The notes: generated from the letters alone by a model not told the origin. A stretch of DNA of 64,000 bases from CAVQZA01 sp963718355 (GCA_963718355.1 CAVQZA010000020.1:203447-267446); one strand, 5' to 3'; numbered from the stretch's first letter, positions 8,806 through 17,749 are shown. Program-made: numbers and translations.

Positions 8806-9225
8806 ATGGCCGTGGAGCGAACACTCGTCCTCGCAAAGCCCGACGCCGTCGAACGCGGCCTCGCGGGCGAGATCGTGTCGCGCCTGGAACATCGCGGCCT
8901 GGTGTTGCGAGGCACAAAGCTGCTTCGCGTCGATCGCGCGCTCGCCGAGCAGCACTACGCCGAGCACGTCGACAAGCCGTTCTTCGGCGAGCTGATCGCG
9001 TTCATCACCTCGGCGCCGACGCTCGCGCTCGTCGTCGAGGGCGAGGGCGCGATCGCCACCGTTCGCACCACGATGGGCGCGACGAATCCCGCGCAGGCGG
9101 GGCCAGGGACGATCCGTGGCGACTTCGCGCTTGCGATGCCGGACAATCTCGTCCACGGCTCGGACTCTCCCGAGTCCGCCGCCCGCGAGATCGCGCTCTG
9201 GTTCGCCGACGATGAGCTCGTCTGA
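8806..9225 (+). CDS. ndk: Nucleoside diphosphate kinase
   Basis: Transfers the gamma phosphate from ATP to NDPs through a phospho-histidine intermediate, balancing NTP pools. The 139 residues start with ERTLVLAKPDAVERGL, and the catalytic histidine is His117 in NLVHGSDS. The ATNPAQAGPGTIRGDFA segment is the conserved nucleotide-binding loop. Length and motifs are standard. The stop lies 14 bases inside the following methyltransferase gene. Confidence 0.97.
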   Translation: MAVERTLVLAKPDAVERGLAGEIVSRLEHRGLVLRGTKLLRVDRALAEQHYAEHVDKPFFGELIAFITSAPTLALVVEGEGAIATVRTTMGATNPAQAGPGTIRGDFALAMPDNLVHGSDSPESAAREIALWFADDELV

Positions 9226-9946
9226 CGCAGCGCGGAACCGCGCCTTCTGGGATCAGCGGGCCGACGACTATCAGGAGTCGCACCGCGAGCACATCGGCCG
9301 CCCCGAGCCGCGCTGGGGGATCTGGCAGCTGCCCGAGCGCGAGCTGCAGGTGCTCGGTGAGGTGGCCGGGCTCGACGTGCTCGAGCTCGGCTGTGGCGCG
9401 GCGCAGTGGTCGATCCTGCTCGCGGCGCAGGGTGCGCGCTGCGTCGGCTTCGACAACTCCGAGCGCCAGCTCGAGCACGCGCGCGCTGCGGGGGCCGACT
9501 TTCCACTCGTGCACGGGGCGGCCGAGTCGCTGCCGTTTCCGGACGAGAGCTTCGACCTCGTCTTCTGCGACCACGGCGCTCTGACCTTCGCCGACCCGCT
9601 CGTCGTCGTGCCCGAGGTCGCACGGGTGTTGCGGGCTGGGGGTCTGTTCGCGTTCAGCATCACGGGATCGCTTGCGTGGATCTGCTGGGACGACGAGCTC
9701 GATCAGGTCGTGCCGGCGCTGAAGATGGACTACTTCGGCCTACACCGCCACGAGGATTCGGACGGGTCGGTCAGCTTCCAGCTGCCGGTGGGCGAGTGGA
9801 TCCGGCTGTTCCGTGGGTGCGGGCTCGTCGTCGAGGATCTGATCGAGCCGCAGCCGCCGGAGGATGCCGTGACGACGTACGGCTACGACCTCGGCTGGGC
9901 GCGGCGCTGGCCGCTCGAGCAGATCTGGAAGGTGCGCAAGCCGTGA
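9212..9946 (+). CDS. Class I SAM-dependent methyltransferase (paralogue 1)
   Basis: 244 residues from the ATG at 9212, which overlaps the ndk stop by 14 bases. Motif I is VLELGCGAAQWS, followed by an acidic end of strand beta-2 (VGFDNS) and motif IV region FDLVFCDHGALTF, a Rossmann-fold methyltransferase of the Methyltransf_11/UbiE type. The C-terminal third (DYFGLHRHEDSDG to WIRLFRGCGLVVEDLIE) is shared with the next gene, showing a tandem duplication. The methyl acceptor is unknown. The start was moved from a longer frame beginning at 9116, because residues before the ATG only mirror ndk. Confidence 0.85.
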   Translation: MSSSDAARNRAFWDQRADDYQESHREHIGRPEPRWGIWQLPERELQVLGEVAGLDVLELGCGAAQWSILLAAQGARCVGFDNSERQLEHARAAGADFPLVHGAAESLPFPDESFDLVFCDHGALTFADPLVVVPEVARVLRAGGLFAFSITGSLAWICWDDELDQVVPALKMDYFGLHRHEDSDGSVSFQLPVGEWIRLFRGCGLVVEDLIEPQPPEDAVTTYGYDLGWARRWPLEQIWKVRKP

Positions 9947-10704
9947 GCCTCTCGGAGCACGCGCGGCACAACCGCGAGGCCTGGACGAAGGAGGCGCCGT
10001 TGTACGCCGAGCGCGCGGTGCAGGCGTGGGCAGGCGAGTTCGACTGGGGCGTCTGGCGCGTGCTCGAGTCCGAGCTTCGCGCCCTTCCGGACGTGGCCGG
10101 CAAGGACGTGGTGGAGCTCGGCTGCGGCACGGCGTACATCTCCGCGTGGCTCGCGCGCCTCGGCGCCCGGCCGGTCGGCGTCGACGTCACTCCCGCGCAG
10201 CTCGCGACCGCACGTGAGATGCAGAAGCAGTTCGGGCTCGAGTTCCCGCTGATCGAGGCGAGCGCCGAGGACGTGCCGCTGCCGGACGCGAGCTTCGACG
10301 TCGCGATCTCGGAGTACGGCGCGTCGATCTGGTGCGATCCGTATCTCTGGATCCCCGAGGCGGCGCGGTTGCTGCGGCCGGGCGGGGAGCTCGTCTTCCT
10401 CGTCAACGGCACGATCTTCATGCTCTGCGCGCGGGACGAGGAGGCGCCGCCCGGCCCCGAGTTTCAGCGCGACTACTTCGGCATGCACCGTTTCGAGTGG
10501 TCGGACGAGGACGGGATCGAGTTCCACCTCGGCTACGGCGACTGGATCCGGCTGCTGCGAGCGAACGGCTTCGAGGTCGAAGACCTGATCGAGATCCAGG
10601 CGCCCGAGGGCGCCGCGCAGCATCGCTATCAGGCGCTTCCGACGCCCGAGTGGGCGCGCCGGTGGCCGTCGGAGGAGATCTGGCGGGCGCGCAAGGTCGG
10701 ATGA
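9943..10704 (+). CDS. Class I SAM-dependent methyltransferase (paralogue 2)
   Basis: 253 residues from the GTG at 9943, overlapping the previous stop as GTGA. Motif I is VVELGCGTAYIS; VGVDVTPAQLATA and FDVAISEYGAS follow the same pattern as the upstream paralogue, and both end with a WARRWP-E-IW motif. The two proteins plainly come from duplication of one methyltransferase. They may form a heterodimer or act on related small molecules, but nothing visible tells the substrate. The stop overlaps maf as ATGA, so ndk-MT1-MT2-maf is translationally chained. Confidence 0.85.
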   Translation: MSLSEHARHNREAWTKEAPLYAERAVQAWAGEFDWGVWRVLESELRALPDVAGKDVVELGCGTAYISAWLARLGARPVGVDVTPAQLATAREMQKQFGLEFPLIEASAEDVPLPDASFDVAISEYGASIWCDPYLWIPEAARLLRPGGELVFLVNGTIFMLCARDEEAPPGPEFQRDYFGMHRFEWSDEDGIEFHLGYGDWIRLLRANGFEVEDLIEIQAPEGAAQHRYQALPTPEWARRWPSEEIWRARKVG

Positions 10705-11255
10705 AGCTGCTGCTGGCCTCGACCTCGCCGCAGCGGCGCCTGATCCTTGAGCAGCTGCGGATCCCGTTCGATGTCGTCGCGCCGCGGTACGAGGAACTCG
10801 GCGACGACCCCGTCGAGCACGCGGTCGGGAAAGCGCGGTCGGTCGCAGGCGAGGCCGCGGGCCGGCCGGTGCTCGGCGTCGATACGACTGTCGTCTGTGA
10901 TGGACGTGTCTACGGCAAGCCCGGCGACGCCGCGGAGGCGGCGCGGATGCTGGCGGCGCTGGCCGGCCGCACACATAAGGTCGTGTCCGGTCTGTGCCTC
11001 GTGTTCGAGGCCCGGGAGCAAGTCGAGCGCGAGGTGACGAAGGTGACCTTCCGCGCCCTGGCCGAACGCGAAGCGGAGGCGTACGTCGAGTCGGGCGAGT
11101 GGGAGGGCCGAGCGGGTGGCTATGCGATCCAGGGCCTGGGCGCGAGCCTGGTGACGGCGATAGACGGCGACTACCTGAATGTGGTGGGCCTGCCGGGAGC
11201 AGTGCTGGTGCGACTGCTGGCGGAGCGCTTCCCAGGGCGATACGGCTTCGGCTAG
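10701..11255 (+). CDS. maf: Maf-like nucleotide pyrophosphatase
   Basis: Maf proteins hydrolyse dTTP/UTP or modified NTPs to monophosphates, acting as house-cleaning enzymes and, in some bacteria, delaying septation. 184 residues starting MKLLLASTSPQRRLIL, with the family signature S-T-S-P-x-R-R, the catalytic region LGVDTTVV (metal-binding Asp) and GKPGDAAEAARML. The end GGYAIQGLGASLVTAIDGDYLNVVGLP is diagnostic of the dTTP/UTP pyrophosphatase (YhdE) branch. The ATG overlaps the preceding stop (ATGA). The rod-shape operon follows after the transposase element, recalling the maf-mreB neighbourhood of other Gram-positives. Confidence 0.93.
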   Translation: MKLLLASTSPQRRLILEQLRIPFDVVAPRYEELGDDPVEHAVGKARSVAGEAAGRPVLGVDTTVVCDGRVYGKPGDAAEAARMLAALAGRTHKVVSGLCLVFEAREQVEREVTKVTFRALAEREAEAYVESGEWEGRAGGYAIQGLGASLVTAIDGDYLNVVGLPGAVLVRLLAERFPGRYGFG

Positions 11256-11281
11256 ACGCGTGACCAAGCTAGCGCCCACCT

Positions 11282-11965
11282 GGGGTCAGGCACTCAGCCA
11301 TGTTCGGTTTGGTCAGGCGTTGCTTGCTTCGCCGAGGAAGCGCCGGAACGCCGACCGGGCGCTCTCGGAGTCGGGGCCGAACTGTTCGAGGAGCCAGTTG
11401 ACAGTCAGAAAAGCCGGTTTTGGCACCATGGCCATTGCCGCCCGGTAGCTGCTCCAACGCCACTCTGCCGGGTCACCACAGAGGCGCGCTCGCACCGGGT
11501 TCAAGACGATGTATCGCGAGAGCTCGAGCAGATGCCAGTTGCTCTGGAGCAGCGCGGAGTGAAACCGGCTTTGAAAGAGATGGCCGTCAAAGCCGTGCCT
11601 TCGGTTGAACCATTGGGCGTAGCCACCGTTGAGTGCCTGCATTCCACCGGATATGTCGCCGGCCGGAGTCTGAATCATCAGATGGAAGTGGTTCGGCATC
11701 AGGCAGTAGGAGTGGCACAACCAGCCGTGACGAGAAACGGCGACACCGAGCAGTTCGAGGAAGCGCCGACGGTCGCGGTCGTCGGTGAAGATCGCCTGCC
11801 GCCGGTTCCCGCGTGCCGTGATGTGGAAGGTGCCGTCCGGCGGTGCGATGCGGGGAGGTCTCGCCATTCAGCCAGGGTAGGCGAGCGTCGGCGTCCGCAG
11901 GAGCGGTGTTCGTGATTCGTCACACTTCGCTTGTCCCTTCGGGACACGTCGGAGTGCCTGACCCC
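11282..11965. mobile_element. RAYT-type element with 14-bp inverted ends, inserted between maf and mreB
   Basis: The left end GGGGTCAGGCACTC (11282-11295) is a perfect inverted copy of GAGTGCCTGACCCC (11952-11965). Between them lies one IS200-like transposase on the - strand. Beside the right end are two small hairpins, GTGA-TTCG-TCAC (11912-11923) and TGTCCC-TTC-GGGACA (11932-11946), of the kind recognised by REP-associated tyrosine transposases. No target-site duplication is obvious, as expected for the HUH class. The element sits between maf and mreB without breaking either gene. Confidence 0.65.
11313..11867 (-). CDS. REP-associated tyrosine transposase (RAYT, Y1_Tnp family)
   Basis: 184 residues. 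The HUH metal-binding motif is HFH at residues 60-62 in MPNHFHLMIQTP. The probable nucleophile is the tyrosine of GGYAQWFN (residue 83), followed by the family marker GHLFQSRF and the SRYIVLNPVRA segment. These are typical of the RAYT branch of Y1 transposases, which nick and rejoin single-stranded DNA at hairpins and are usually domesticated to mobilise REP sequences. The C-terminus (about residues 140-184) carries Trp/Arg-rich residues. The frame is intact, so it may be functional. Confidence 0.88.
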   Translation of the reverse strand: MARPPRIAPPDGTFHITARGNRRQAIFTDDRDRRRFLELLGVAVSRHGWLCHSYCLMPNHFHLMIQTPAGDISGGMQALNGGYAQWFNRRHGFDGHLFQSRFHSALLQSNWHLLELSRYIVLNPVRARLCGDPAEWRWSSYRAAMAMVPKPAFLTVNWLLEQFGPDSESARSAFRRFLGEASNA

Positions 11966-11991
11966 GATCGGAGCTAGACTCGGTCGGCGCC

Positions 11992-13050
11992 ATGGGCCTT
12001 TTCACTTCAATGACCGGCTTCGGCGGGCGCGACATGGCCGTCGACCTCGGCACTGCCAACACGCTCGTCTACGTCCGCGGGCGCGGCATCGTGCTCTCCG
12101 AGCCCTCCGTCGTCGCGATCGACCAGCGCACCGGCGAGGTGCACGCCGTCGGCGTCGAGGCCAAGCGGATGCTCGGCCGCACGCCGGGCACGATCTCCGC
12201 GATCCGCCCGCTCAAGGACGGTGTGATCGCCGACTTCGACGTCACCGAGCAGATGCTCCGCCACTTCATCCAGAAGGTGCACCAGCATCGCTTCGCCCAC
12301 CCGCGCGTTGTCGTCTGCGTCCCGAGCGGCGTCACCGGCGTCGAGAAGCGCGCGGTCGAAGAGGCCACGCTCAGCGCCGGCGCGCGCCAGGCCTACCTGA
12401 TCGAGGAGCCGATGGCCGCAGCGATCGGCGCCGGCCTCCCGGTCGCAGAGCCGACGGGAAACATGATCGTCGACATCGGCGGCGGCACCACCGAGGTCGC
12501 CGTGATCTCACTCGGCGGCATTGTCGTCAGCCAGTCCCTCCGCGTCGGCGGCGACGAGATGGACGAGGCGATCGTCAACCACATCAAGCGCGAGTACAAG
12601 CTCCTCGTCGGCCAGCAGACCGCCGAGGAGATCAAGCTCGAGGTCGGCTCCGCGTACGACATGCGCGAGGAGGTCCAGGCGGAGGTGAGAGGCCGCGACA
12701 TGCTCACCGGCCTCCCGAAGACGGTGATCCTCTCCAGCGAGGAGGTCCGCCGCGCCCTGGACGACCCGGTGATCCAGATCATCGACGCGATCAAGTCCAC
12801 ACTCGACAAGACGCCGCCCGAGCTCGCCGCAGACATCATGGACCGAGGCATCGTCCTCGCCGGTGGTGGCGCGCTCCTCACAGGCCTCGACGAGCGGCTC
12901 CGCCACGAGACGCAGATGCCGGTGCACCTCGCCGAGTCGCCGCTCACCTGCGTCGCCGTCGGCTCCGGCCGCAGCCTCGAGGAGTTCGAGGCGATCCACC
13001 GCTCGAACCGCGCTAGAAGCCGCAACGGCCGCAACGGCCGCCGCTACTAG
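11992..13050 (+). CDS. mreB: Rod shape-determining protein MreB (bacterial actin)
   Basis: Actin-like ATPase that forms short membrane-associated filaments guiding lateral wall synthesis. 352 residues. The phosphate-1 motif MAVDLGTANTLVYVRG lies near residues 15-30; NMIVDIGGGTTEVAVISLGG is phosphate-2, and GIVLAGGGALLTGLDERL is the adenosine motif. A short amphipathic N-terminus (MGLFTSMTGF) could serve as membrane anchor. First gene of the elongasome cluster; a 38-base gap precedes mreC. Presence of the whole set implies a rod-shaped cell. Confidence 0.97.
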   Translation: MGLFTSMTGFGGRDMAVDLGTANTLVYVRGRGIVLSEPSVVAIDQRTGEVHAVGVEAKRMLGRTPGTISAIRPLKDGVIADFDVTEQMLRHFIQKVHQHRFAHPRVVVCVPSGVTGVEKRAVEEATLSAGARQAYLIEEPMAAAIGAGLPVAEPTGNMIVDIGGGTTEVAVISLGGIVVSQSLRVGGDEMDEAIVNHIKREYKLLVGQQTAEEIKLEVGSAYDMREEVQAEVRGRDMLTGLPKTVILSSEEVRRALDDPVIQIIDAIKSTLDKTPPELAADIMDRGIVLAGGGALLTGLDERLRHETQMPVHLAESPLTCVAVGSGRSLEEFEAIHRSNRARSRNGRNGRRY

Positions 13051-13088
13051 CCGCACCCGGCCGGGACTCGCGGTACCCTTGGGCGTCC

Positions 13089-14036
13089 GTGCCTCGCAAT
13101 CGCTCAGCACGCGTGGCGGTGCTGGGATCGCCCGCTCAGCGTCCCACCGGCCAGAACCCCTCCTCCCGCGGGAACGGACCGCTCAAGCGGCGCCTCGTCG
13201 TGGGGATCCTGGTGCTGGCCTCGCTTGCGCTGATCACGATCTACTTCCGTGAGGCCCAGGGAGGCGTGCTCCACGGCGCCCAGAGCACCGGCGAGACCGT
13301 GCTGCGGCCGTTCGAGACGGGCGCCGAGCGCGTCGCGAGGCCGTTCCGTGACGCCTACAACTACAGCTCCGGCCTGATCGACGCGAAGTCGCAGAACGGG
13401 AAGCTCCGCGCCGAGGTCGACCAGCTCCGCCAGAAGGTGATCCAGAACCAGACGGCGCGCCAGGAGAACGCGCACCTGCGGGCCGCGCTGGCCTACGTCG
13501 ACAGCCCGCGCTTCCCGTCCGGCTACTACCCGATCAACACGCGGGTGATCGCCCAGCCGCCGAGCGAGTTCGAGCAGCAGATCGTGATCGCGGCCGGCTC
13601 GGCGAACGGCGTTCCGGCCAGCGCTCCCGTCGTCACAGGCGACGGCCTCGTCGGCCAGGTCACCCTCCGCGCCTCTCACGCGGCGCTCGTGACGCTCCTC
13701 ACCGACGCCTCGTTCGCGGTCGCCGCGAAGGACCTCGGCAGCGGCGCCTTCGGGATCCTCCGCCACGGCCAGGGCACCGGCTCGCTGATCCTCGACCGCG
13801 TCCCGAAGGATCAGGTCGTGCAGGTCGGCGACACCGTCGTCACCGCAGGCTCGCAGCTCGGCGCCAGGCTCGCCTCCTCGTATCCGGTCGGGATCGCGAT
13901 CGGACGCGTGACGAGCGTCGGCCAGAGCGATACCGACCTCTACAAGCAGATCCAGGTGCAGGCGTTCGTCGATCTCGGCGCGCTCGACGCGGTCACCGTC
14001 CTCGCCAGCAAAAAGCCCGTCCCGCACCTGCCGTGA
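13089..14036 (+). CDS. mreC: Rod shape-determining protein MreC
   Basis: Bitopic elongasome protein whose extracytoplasmic beta domains activate PBP2. 315 residues: a cytoplasmic N-terminus of about 35 residues, one transmembrane helix (RLVVGILVLASLALITIYF), a coiled-coil segment (about 100-135, GKLRAEVDQLRQKVIQNQ), then the double beta-barrel domain with GSANGVPASAPVVTGDGLVGQV and GDTVVTAGSQLG. Start is GTG at 13089. Overlaps mreD by 4 bases (GTGA). Confidence 0.94.
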   Translation: MPRNRSARVAVLGSPAQRPTGQNPSSRGNGPLKRRLVVGILVLASLALITIYFREAQGGVLHGAQSTGETVLRPFETGAERVARPFRDAYNYSSGLIDAKSQNGKLRAEVDQLRQKVIQNQTARQENAHLRAALAYVDSPRFPSGYYPINTRVIAQPPSEFEQQIVIAAGSANGVPASAPVVTGDGLVGQVTLRASHAALVTLLTDASFAVAAKDLGSGAFGILRHGQGTGSLILDRVPKDQVVQVGDTVVTAGSQLGARLASSYPVGIAIGRVTSVGQSDTDLYKQIQVQAFVDLGALDAVTVLASKKPVPHLP

Positions 14037-14560
14037 CCCTCGATGCCGTCAAGGCGGGCGTGCTGCTGTTCGTGGCCGCCGTCGTGCAAGCCTCGATCAT
14101 GTCGTCGATCTCGATCCTCGGCGCAGCGCCGAACCTCCTGCTCGTCACGCTGCTCTCGATCGCGCTCCTCCGCGGCGCGGTGTTCGGGGCACTCTGCGGC
14201 TTCTTCGCCGGCCTCCTGCTCGACACGGCAACCCTGGGAACGCTGGGGCTGACCTCGCTGCTGCTCACAGTCGGTGCCTACTGGATCGGGCGCTACGGCG
14301 AGACGACCGGGCGCGACCGTTTTCACGCACCGTACGTCTCGGTCGCAGTGGTCACCGTCCTCTACGCGCTCGGCGCGCTCGGGCTCCACTTCATGCTCGG
14401 TGACCCGGTCTCGGCCCGCGTCGTGCTGGTCGACGCGCTCATCCCGGGCCTGATCTTCAACCTCCTGCTCACCGCGCCCGTCTACGCGCTCGCCCGCCGC
14501 CTGCTGCCGCCGCGCGACTGGAGCTCCGAGCGCTCGGGGGAGGTGTCGCTCCTTGGCTAG
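14033..14560 (+). CDS. mreD: Rod shape-determining protein MreD
   Basis: 175 residues, mostly hydrophobic, with five or six predicted transmembrane helices and the family segment GAVFGALCGFFAGLLLDTATLGTLG. MreD links MreC to the PBP2-RodA synthase in the membrane. GTG start overlapping the mreC stop; its own 3' end overlaps mrdA by 8 bases. Identification rests on size, hydrophobicity and position between mreC and mrdA, which together are convincing. Confidence 0.9.
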   Translation: MTLDAVKAGVLLFVAAVVQASIMSSISILGAAPNLLLVTLLSIALLRGAVFGALCGFFAGLLLDTATLGTLGLTSLLLTVGAYWIGRYGETTGRDRFHAPYVSVAVVTVLYALGALGLHFMLGDPVSARVVLVDALIPGLIFNLLLTAPVYALARRLLPPRDWSSERSGEVSLLG

Positions 14561-16556
14561 CACGACCCCGGGCCGCTTCCTGCCGCCGAGCCCGAACGTC
14601 GAGGAGCCGTTCCGCGTCACCCCGAAGCTCGCGCTACGCGTCGCGATCCTCGGGATGCTCGCGCTCGGGGTCTTCGCGATCCTGTTCCTGCGCCTCTGGG
14701 CACTCGAAGTGTTGTCCGGCTCGCAGTACCTGCGCACCGCCCAGAACAACCAGCTCCGAACCGTCCGCGTGCAGGCGCCTCGCGGGCCGATCCTCGACCG
14801 CTACGGCCGTACGCTCGTCACCAACAAGGCCGGAACGGAGATCCAGATCTGGCCCGCCGACCTCCCCAAGCAGGGCCGCTACCGGCTCCTGCACAAGCTC
14901 GCGCGGATCGTGCCGTTCCCGGTGACGCAGGTCGCGGCCGAGATCGACAAGCGCAGCCTCGACCCGCTCACGCCCGTGATCGTGAAACAGGGGGTCACAG
15001 AGGATCAGGTCGCCTACCTCTACGAGCACCAGGACGACTTCCCGGGAGTGCAGATCGGGCAGACCTACCTGCGCCAGTACCCGTACGGCTCGCTCGCGGC
15101 ACAGCTGCTCGGGTACACGGGCGAGATCTCGGCCGACCAGCTGAAGACCGACGCGAAGGACGGCTACCTGCCGGGAGACACGATCGGCCAGGCCGGCGTC
15201 GAGGCGAGCTACGACGCGCTTCTCCGCGGCATCGCCGGCCAGGCCAAGCTCCGCGTCGACTCGCTGGGCCGTCCGCGCAGCGACCTCACGCTCACCCAGC
15301 CGCCGCGTGCCGGCAACGTGCTGCGCCTCACGATCGACGCGAAGCTCCAGTCGGCCGCCGAGCAGGCGATCGTCTACGGCATCCACACGTCGGGCCAGTG
15401 GGCGGCCGACGGCGGCGCGATCGTCGCGATGGATCCGCGCGACGGCTCGATCCTCGCGATGGCGTCGTATCCGACCTATAACCCGAGCGTCTACGTCGGC
15501 CGCGTCAACGAGAAGGCGCTCGACTACGCGGGGCTGACCGGCAAGACCGCGGAGGCCAAGAACTTCCCGTCGCTGAACCGCGCCGTCGCGGGCGGCTATC
15601 CACCGGGCTCCGTGTTCAAGCCGGTCACCGCACTCGCCGCCATGCAGGAGCGGCTGCTCTCGCCCTACTCGTCGCTGCCCTGCACGGCCTCGTACAAGTC
15701 GCACGGCCAGGTCTTCCACAACTGGGACCCGTACGCGAACTCGGAGATGACGCTGCCGACCGCGCTCGCCGCGTCCTGCGACACCTACTTCTATCGCCTC
15801 GGTGAGGCGTTCTACAGCCTCCCGCCGGAGCGCGGGCACCCGCTCCAGCTCTGGGCCAGCCGCTTCGGCTTCGGCCAGACGACCGGCGTCGACGTCGGCC
15901 CCGAGACCGCCGGCCTGCTGCCGACGCCCGAGTGGCGTCAGCAGACCTTCACCAAGAAGACCGACCCGTGCTGCTGGCAGATCGACCGGCTCTGGAAGCC
16001 CGGTGACTCGATCCAGCTCGCGATCGGCCAGAAGGACCTGCTCGTGACGCCGCTGCAGATGGCGCGCTTCTACTCGCTGATCGCCAACGGCGGCCGCCTC
16101 GTCACGCCGCACGTGCTGATGGACATCGAGCAGGGCGGCTCGACCGGCGGGCCGGGCCGTGTGCTCCGCTCCTACACCGGCGTGAGCCAGCCGAGCGGCG
16201 TCGATCCGGCGGCGCTCGCCGTCGTCAAGGACGGGCTCTTCGAGGCGACGCACGCGAACATCGGCACTTCCGCGGCGATCTTCGGTGCCTTTCCGGTGCG
16301 GATCGCGGGCAAGACCGGCACCGCGGAGAAGGTCGTCCACATCGGCAGCTACACCGGGTTGAAGAACCAGTCGTGGTGGTGCGGCTACGGCTCCGCCGAC
16401 GGCGCCAAGGTGAACGGCAAGCCGCCGCTCGTCGTCTGCGCGCTGATCGAGAACGGCGGCCACGGTGGCACTGCTGCCGCGCCTGCCGCGCTGCGCGTGT
16501 TCGAGCAGTACTTCGGCGTCAAGCCCCCGAAGCTCGGTGTGATCAAGAGCGACTGA
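14553..16556 (+). CDS. mrdA: Penicillin-binding protein 2 (elongation transpeptidase)
   Basis: Class B PBP that cross-links new peptidoglycan for elongation in partnership with RodA. 667 residues: short cytoplasmic head, one transmembrane helix (about 30-55, LALRVAILGMLALGVFAILFL), a dimerisation/pedestal domain starting LRTVRVQAPRGPILDRYG, and the transpeptidase domain. Catalytic motifs: SVFK with Ser353 and Lys356 (in YPPGSVFKPV), SCD in AASCDTYFYRLG, and KTGT in IAGKTGTAEK. TTG start at 14553 preceded by a GGGGGAGG SD at about 14536-14543. The stop overlaps the rodA start (TGATG). Confidence 0.95.
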   Translation: MASTTPGRFLPPSPNVEEPFRVTPKLALRVAILGMLALGVFAILFLRLWALEVLSGSQYLRTAQNNQLRTVRVQAPRGPILDRYGRTLVTNKAGTEIQIWPADLPKQGRYRLLHKLARIVPFPVTQVAAEIDKRSLDPLTPVIVKQGVTEDQVAYLYEHQDDFPGVQIGQTYLRQYPYGSLAAQLLGYTGEISADQLKTDAKDGYLPGDTIGQAGVEASYDALLRGIAGQAKLRVDSLGRPRSDLTLTQPPRAGNVLRLTIDAKLQSAAEQAIVYGIHTSGQWAADGGAIVAMDPRDGSILAMASYPTYNPSVYVGRVNEKALDYAGLTGKTAEAKNFPSLNRAVAGGYPPGSVFKPVTALAAMQERLLSPYSSLPCTASYKSHGQVFHNWDPYANSEMTLPTALAASCDTYFYRLGEAFYSLPPERGHPLQLWASRFGFGQTTGVDVGPETAGLLPTPEWRQQTFTKKTDPCCWQIDRLWKPGDSIQLAIGQKDLLVTPLQMARFYSLIANGGRLVTPHVLMDIEQGGSTGGPGRVLRSYTGVSQPSGVDPAALAVVKDGLFEATHANIGTSAAIFGAFPVRIAGKTGTAEKVVHIGSYTGLKNQSWWCGYGSADGAKVNGKPPLVVCALIENGGHGGTAAAPAALRVFEQYFGVKPPKLGVIKSD

Positions 16557-17749
16557 TGGCAGTCGACTACACAACCACGCAGAGCCGAGCCCGCCGCCGC
16601 GCCCGTCGCGTCGAGCTCGAGGCCTCCTCGCTCGTCCGTCGCGTCGACTGGGTGCTGGTCTCGGCGGTCGCCGCGATCGTCGCCTATGGCCTCTGGGCGC
16701 TCGCCGGGATCACCGAGCGCGACGTCACCGGGAACCCGAACTACTACGTCGTGCGCCAGGGGATCTTCGTCGCGGTCGGCGTGGCGGCGCTCGTCGCCGC
16801 GGCGCTGATCGACCCGGCGCTCTACCGCCGCTACTCGCGGCTGCTCTATGCGGGAACCGTCGGGCTGATGGCATTCGTGTTCCTGGCCGGGCCGGTCACG
16901 CGCGGCTCGCGTCGCTGGCTCGACCTCGGCCCCTTCCGCTTCCAGCCCTCGGAGTTCGGGAAGCTGCTGCTCGTCCTGTTCCTCGCGGCGTTCCTCGCGG
17001 ACCGCTACAAGCGCGTCACCGCCGGCGACCCGCGCGTGACGCTCTCCGCGATCGGCCTCGCGCTCGTCCCGATCGGACTCGTCTTCCTGCAGCCCGACTT
17101 CGGCACCGCGCTCGTCTACGCGGTCGCGCTGCTCGCGGTGCTCTTCATCGCGGGCACGCGCTGGATCCAGCTCGCGGTGCTCGGCGCGGTCGTCCTCCTC
17201 GGCGCCCTCTCGCTGCTCTGGATCCTGCCCGCGGCGGGTGTCCACGTGCTCAAGCCCTACCAGGAGAGCCGCCTGATCGGGTTCACGAACCCGTCGAAGG
17301 ACCCGTCCGGCTCGACCTACAACGTGAACCAGTCGATCACCGCGGTCGGCGCCGGCGGCGTCCGTGGCCGCGGCGTGAAGGGCGCGACGCAGACGAATCT
17401 CGACTACCTGCCCGAGCACGCCACCGACTTCGTGTTCGCCTCGCTCGCCGAGCAGCGCGGCTTCCTCGGCGCCTCCGTCGCGCTTCTGCTCTACCTGCTC
17501 GTGGTGTGGCGCGGGCTGCGGATCGTGACCCTCGCGCGCGACGCGTTCTCGGCGATCGTCGCCGGCGGGATAGTGGCGATGCTTCTGTTCGAGGTCTTCA
17601 TCAATGTCGGCATGACGATGGGGATCGCGCCGATCACCGGGATTCCGCTGCCGTTCGTGAGCGTCGGCGGCTCCTCGATGATCGCGAACCTCGCAGCGGT
17701 CGGCGTGCTGCTCGCGATCTACGCGCGCGGGCGGGGGGTGCGACGGTGA
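16556..17749 (+). CDS. rodA: Peptidoglycan glycosyltransferase RodA (SEDS family)
   Basis: SEDS-family polymerase that builds glycan strands from lipid II during elongation. 397 residues with about ten transmembrane helices after a charged Arg-rich head. Diagnostic segments are RWLDLGPFRFQPSEFGKLLLVLF, ESRLIGFTNPSKDPSGSTYN (loop with the catalytic neighbourhood), ATQTNLDYLPEHATDFVFA with the conserved catalytic-loop Asp, and GIPLPFVSVGGSSM near the C-terminus. The ATG at 16556 shares one base with the mrdA stop. It overlaps the next gene as GTGA. Confidence 0.95.
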   Translation: MAVDYTTTQSRARRRARRVELEASSLVRRVDWVLVSAVAAIVAYGLWALAGITERDVTGNPNYYVVRQGIFVAVGVAALVAAALIDPALYRRYSRLLYAGTVGLMAFVFLAGPVTRGSRRWLDLGPFRFQPSEFGKLLLVLFLAAFLADRYKRVTAGDPRVTLSAIGLALVPIGLVFLQPDFGTALVYAVALLAVLFIAGTRWIQLAVLGAVVLLGALSLLWILPAAGVHVLKPYQESRLIGFTNPSKDPSGSTYNVNQSITAVGAGGVRGRGVKGATQTNLDYLPEHATDFVFASLAEQRGFLGASVALLLYLLVVWRGLRIVTLARDAFSAIVAGGIVAMLLFEVFINVGMTMGIAPITGIPLPFVSVGGSSMIANLAAVGVLLAIYARGRGVRR

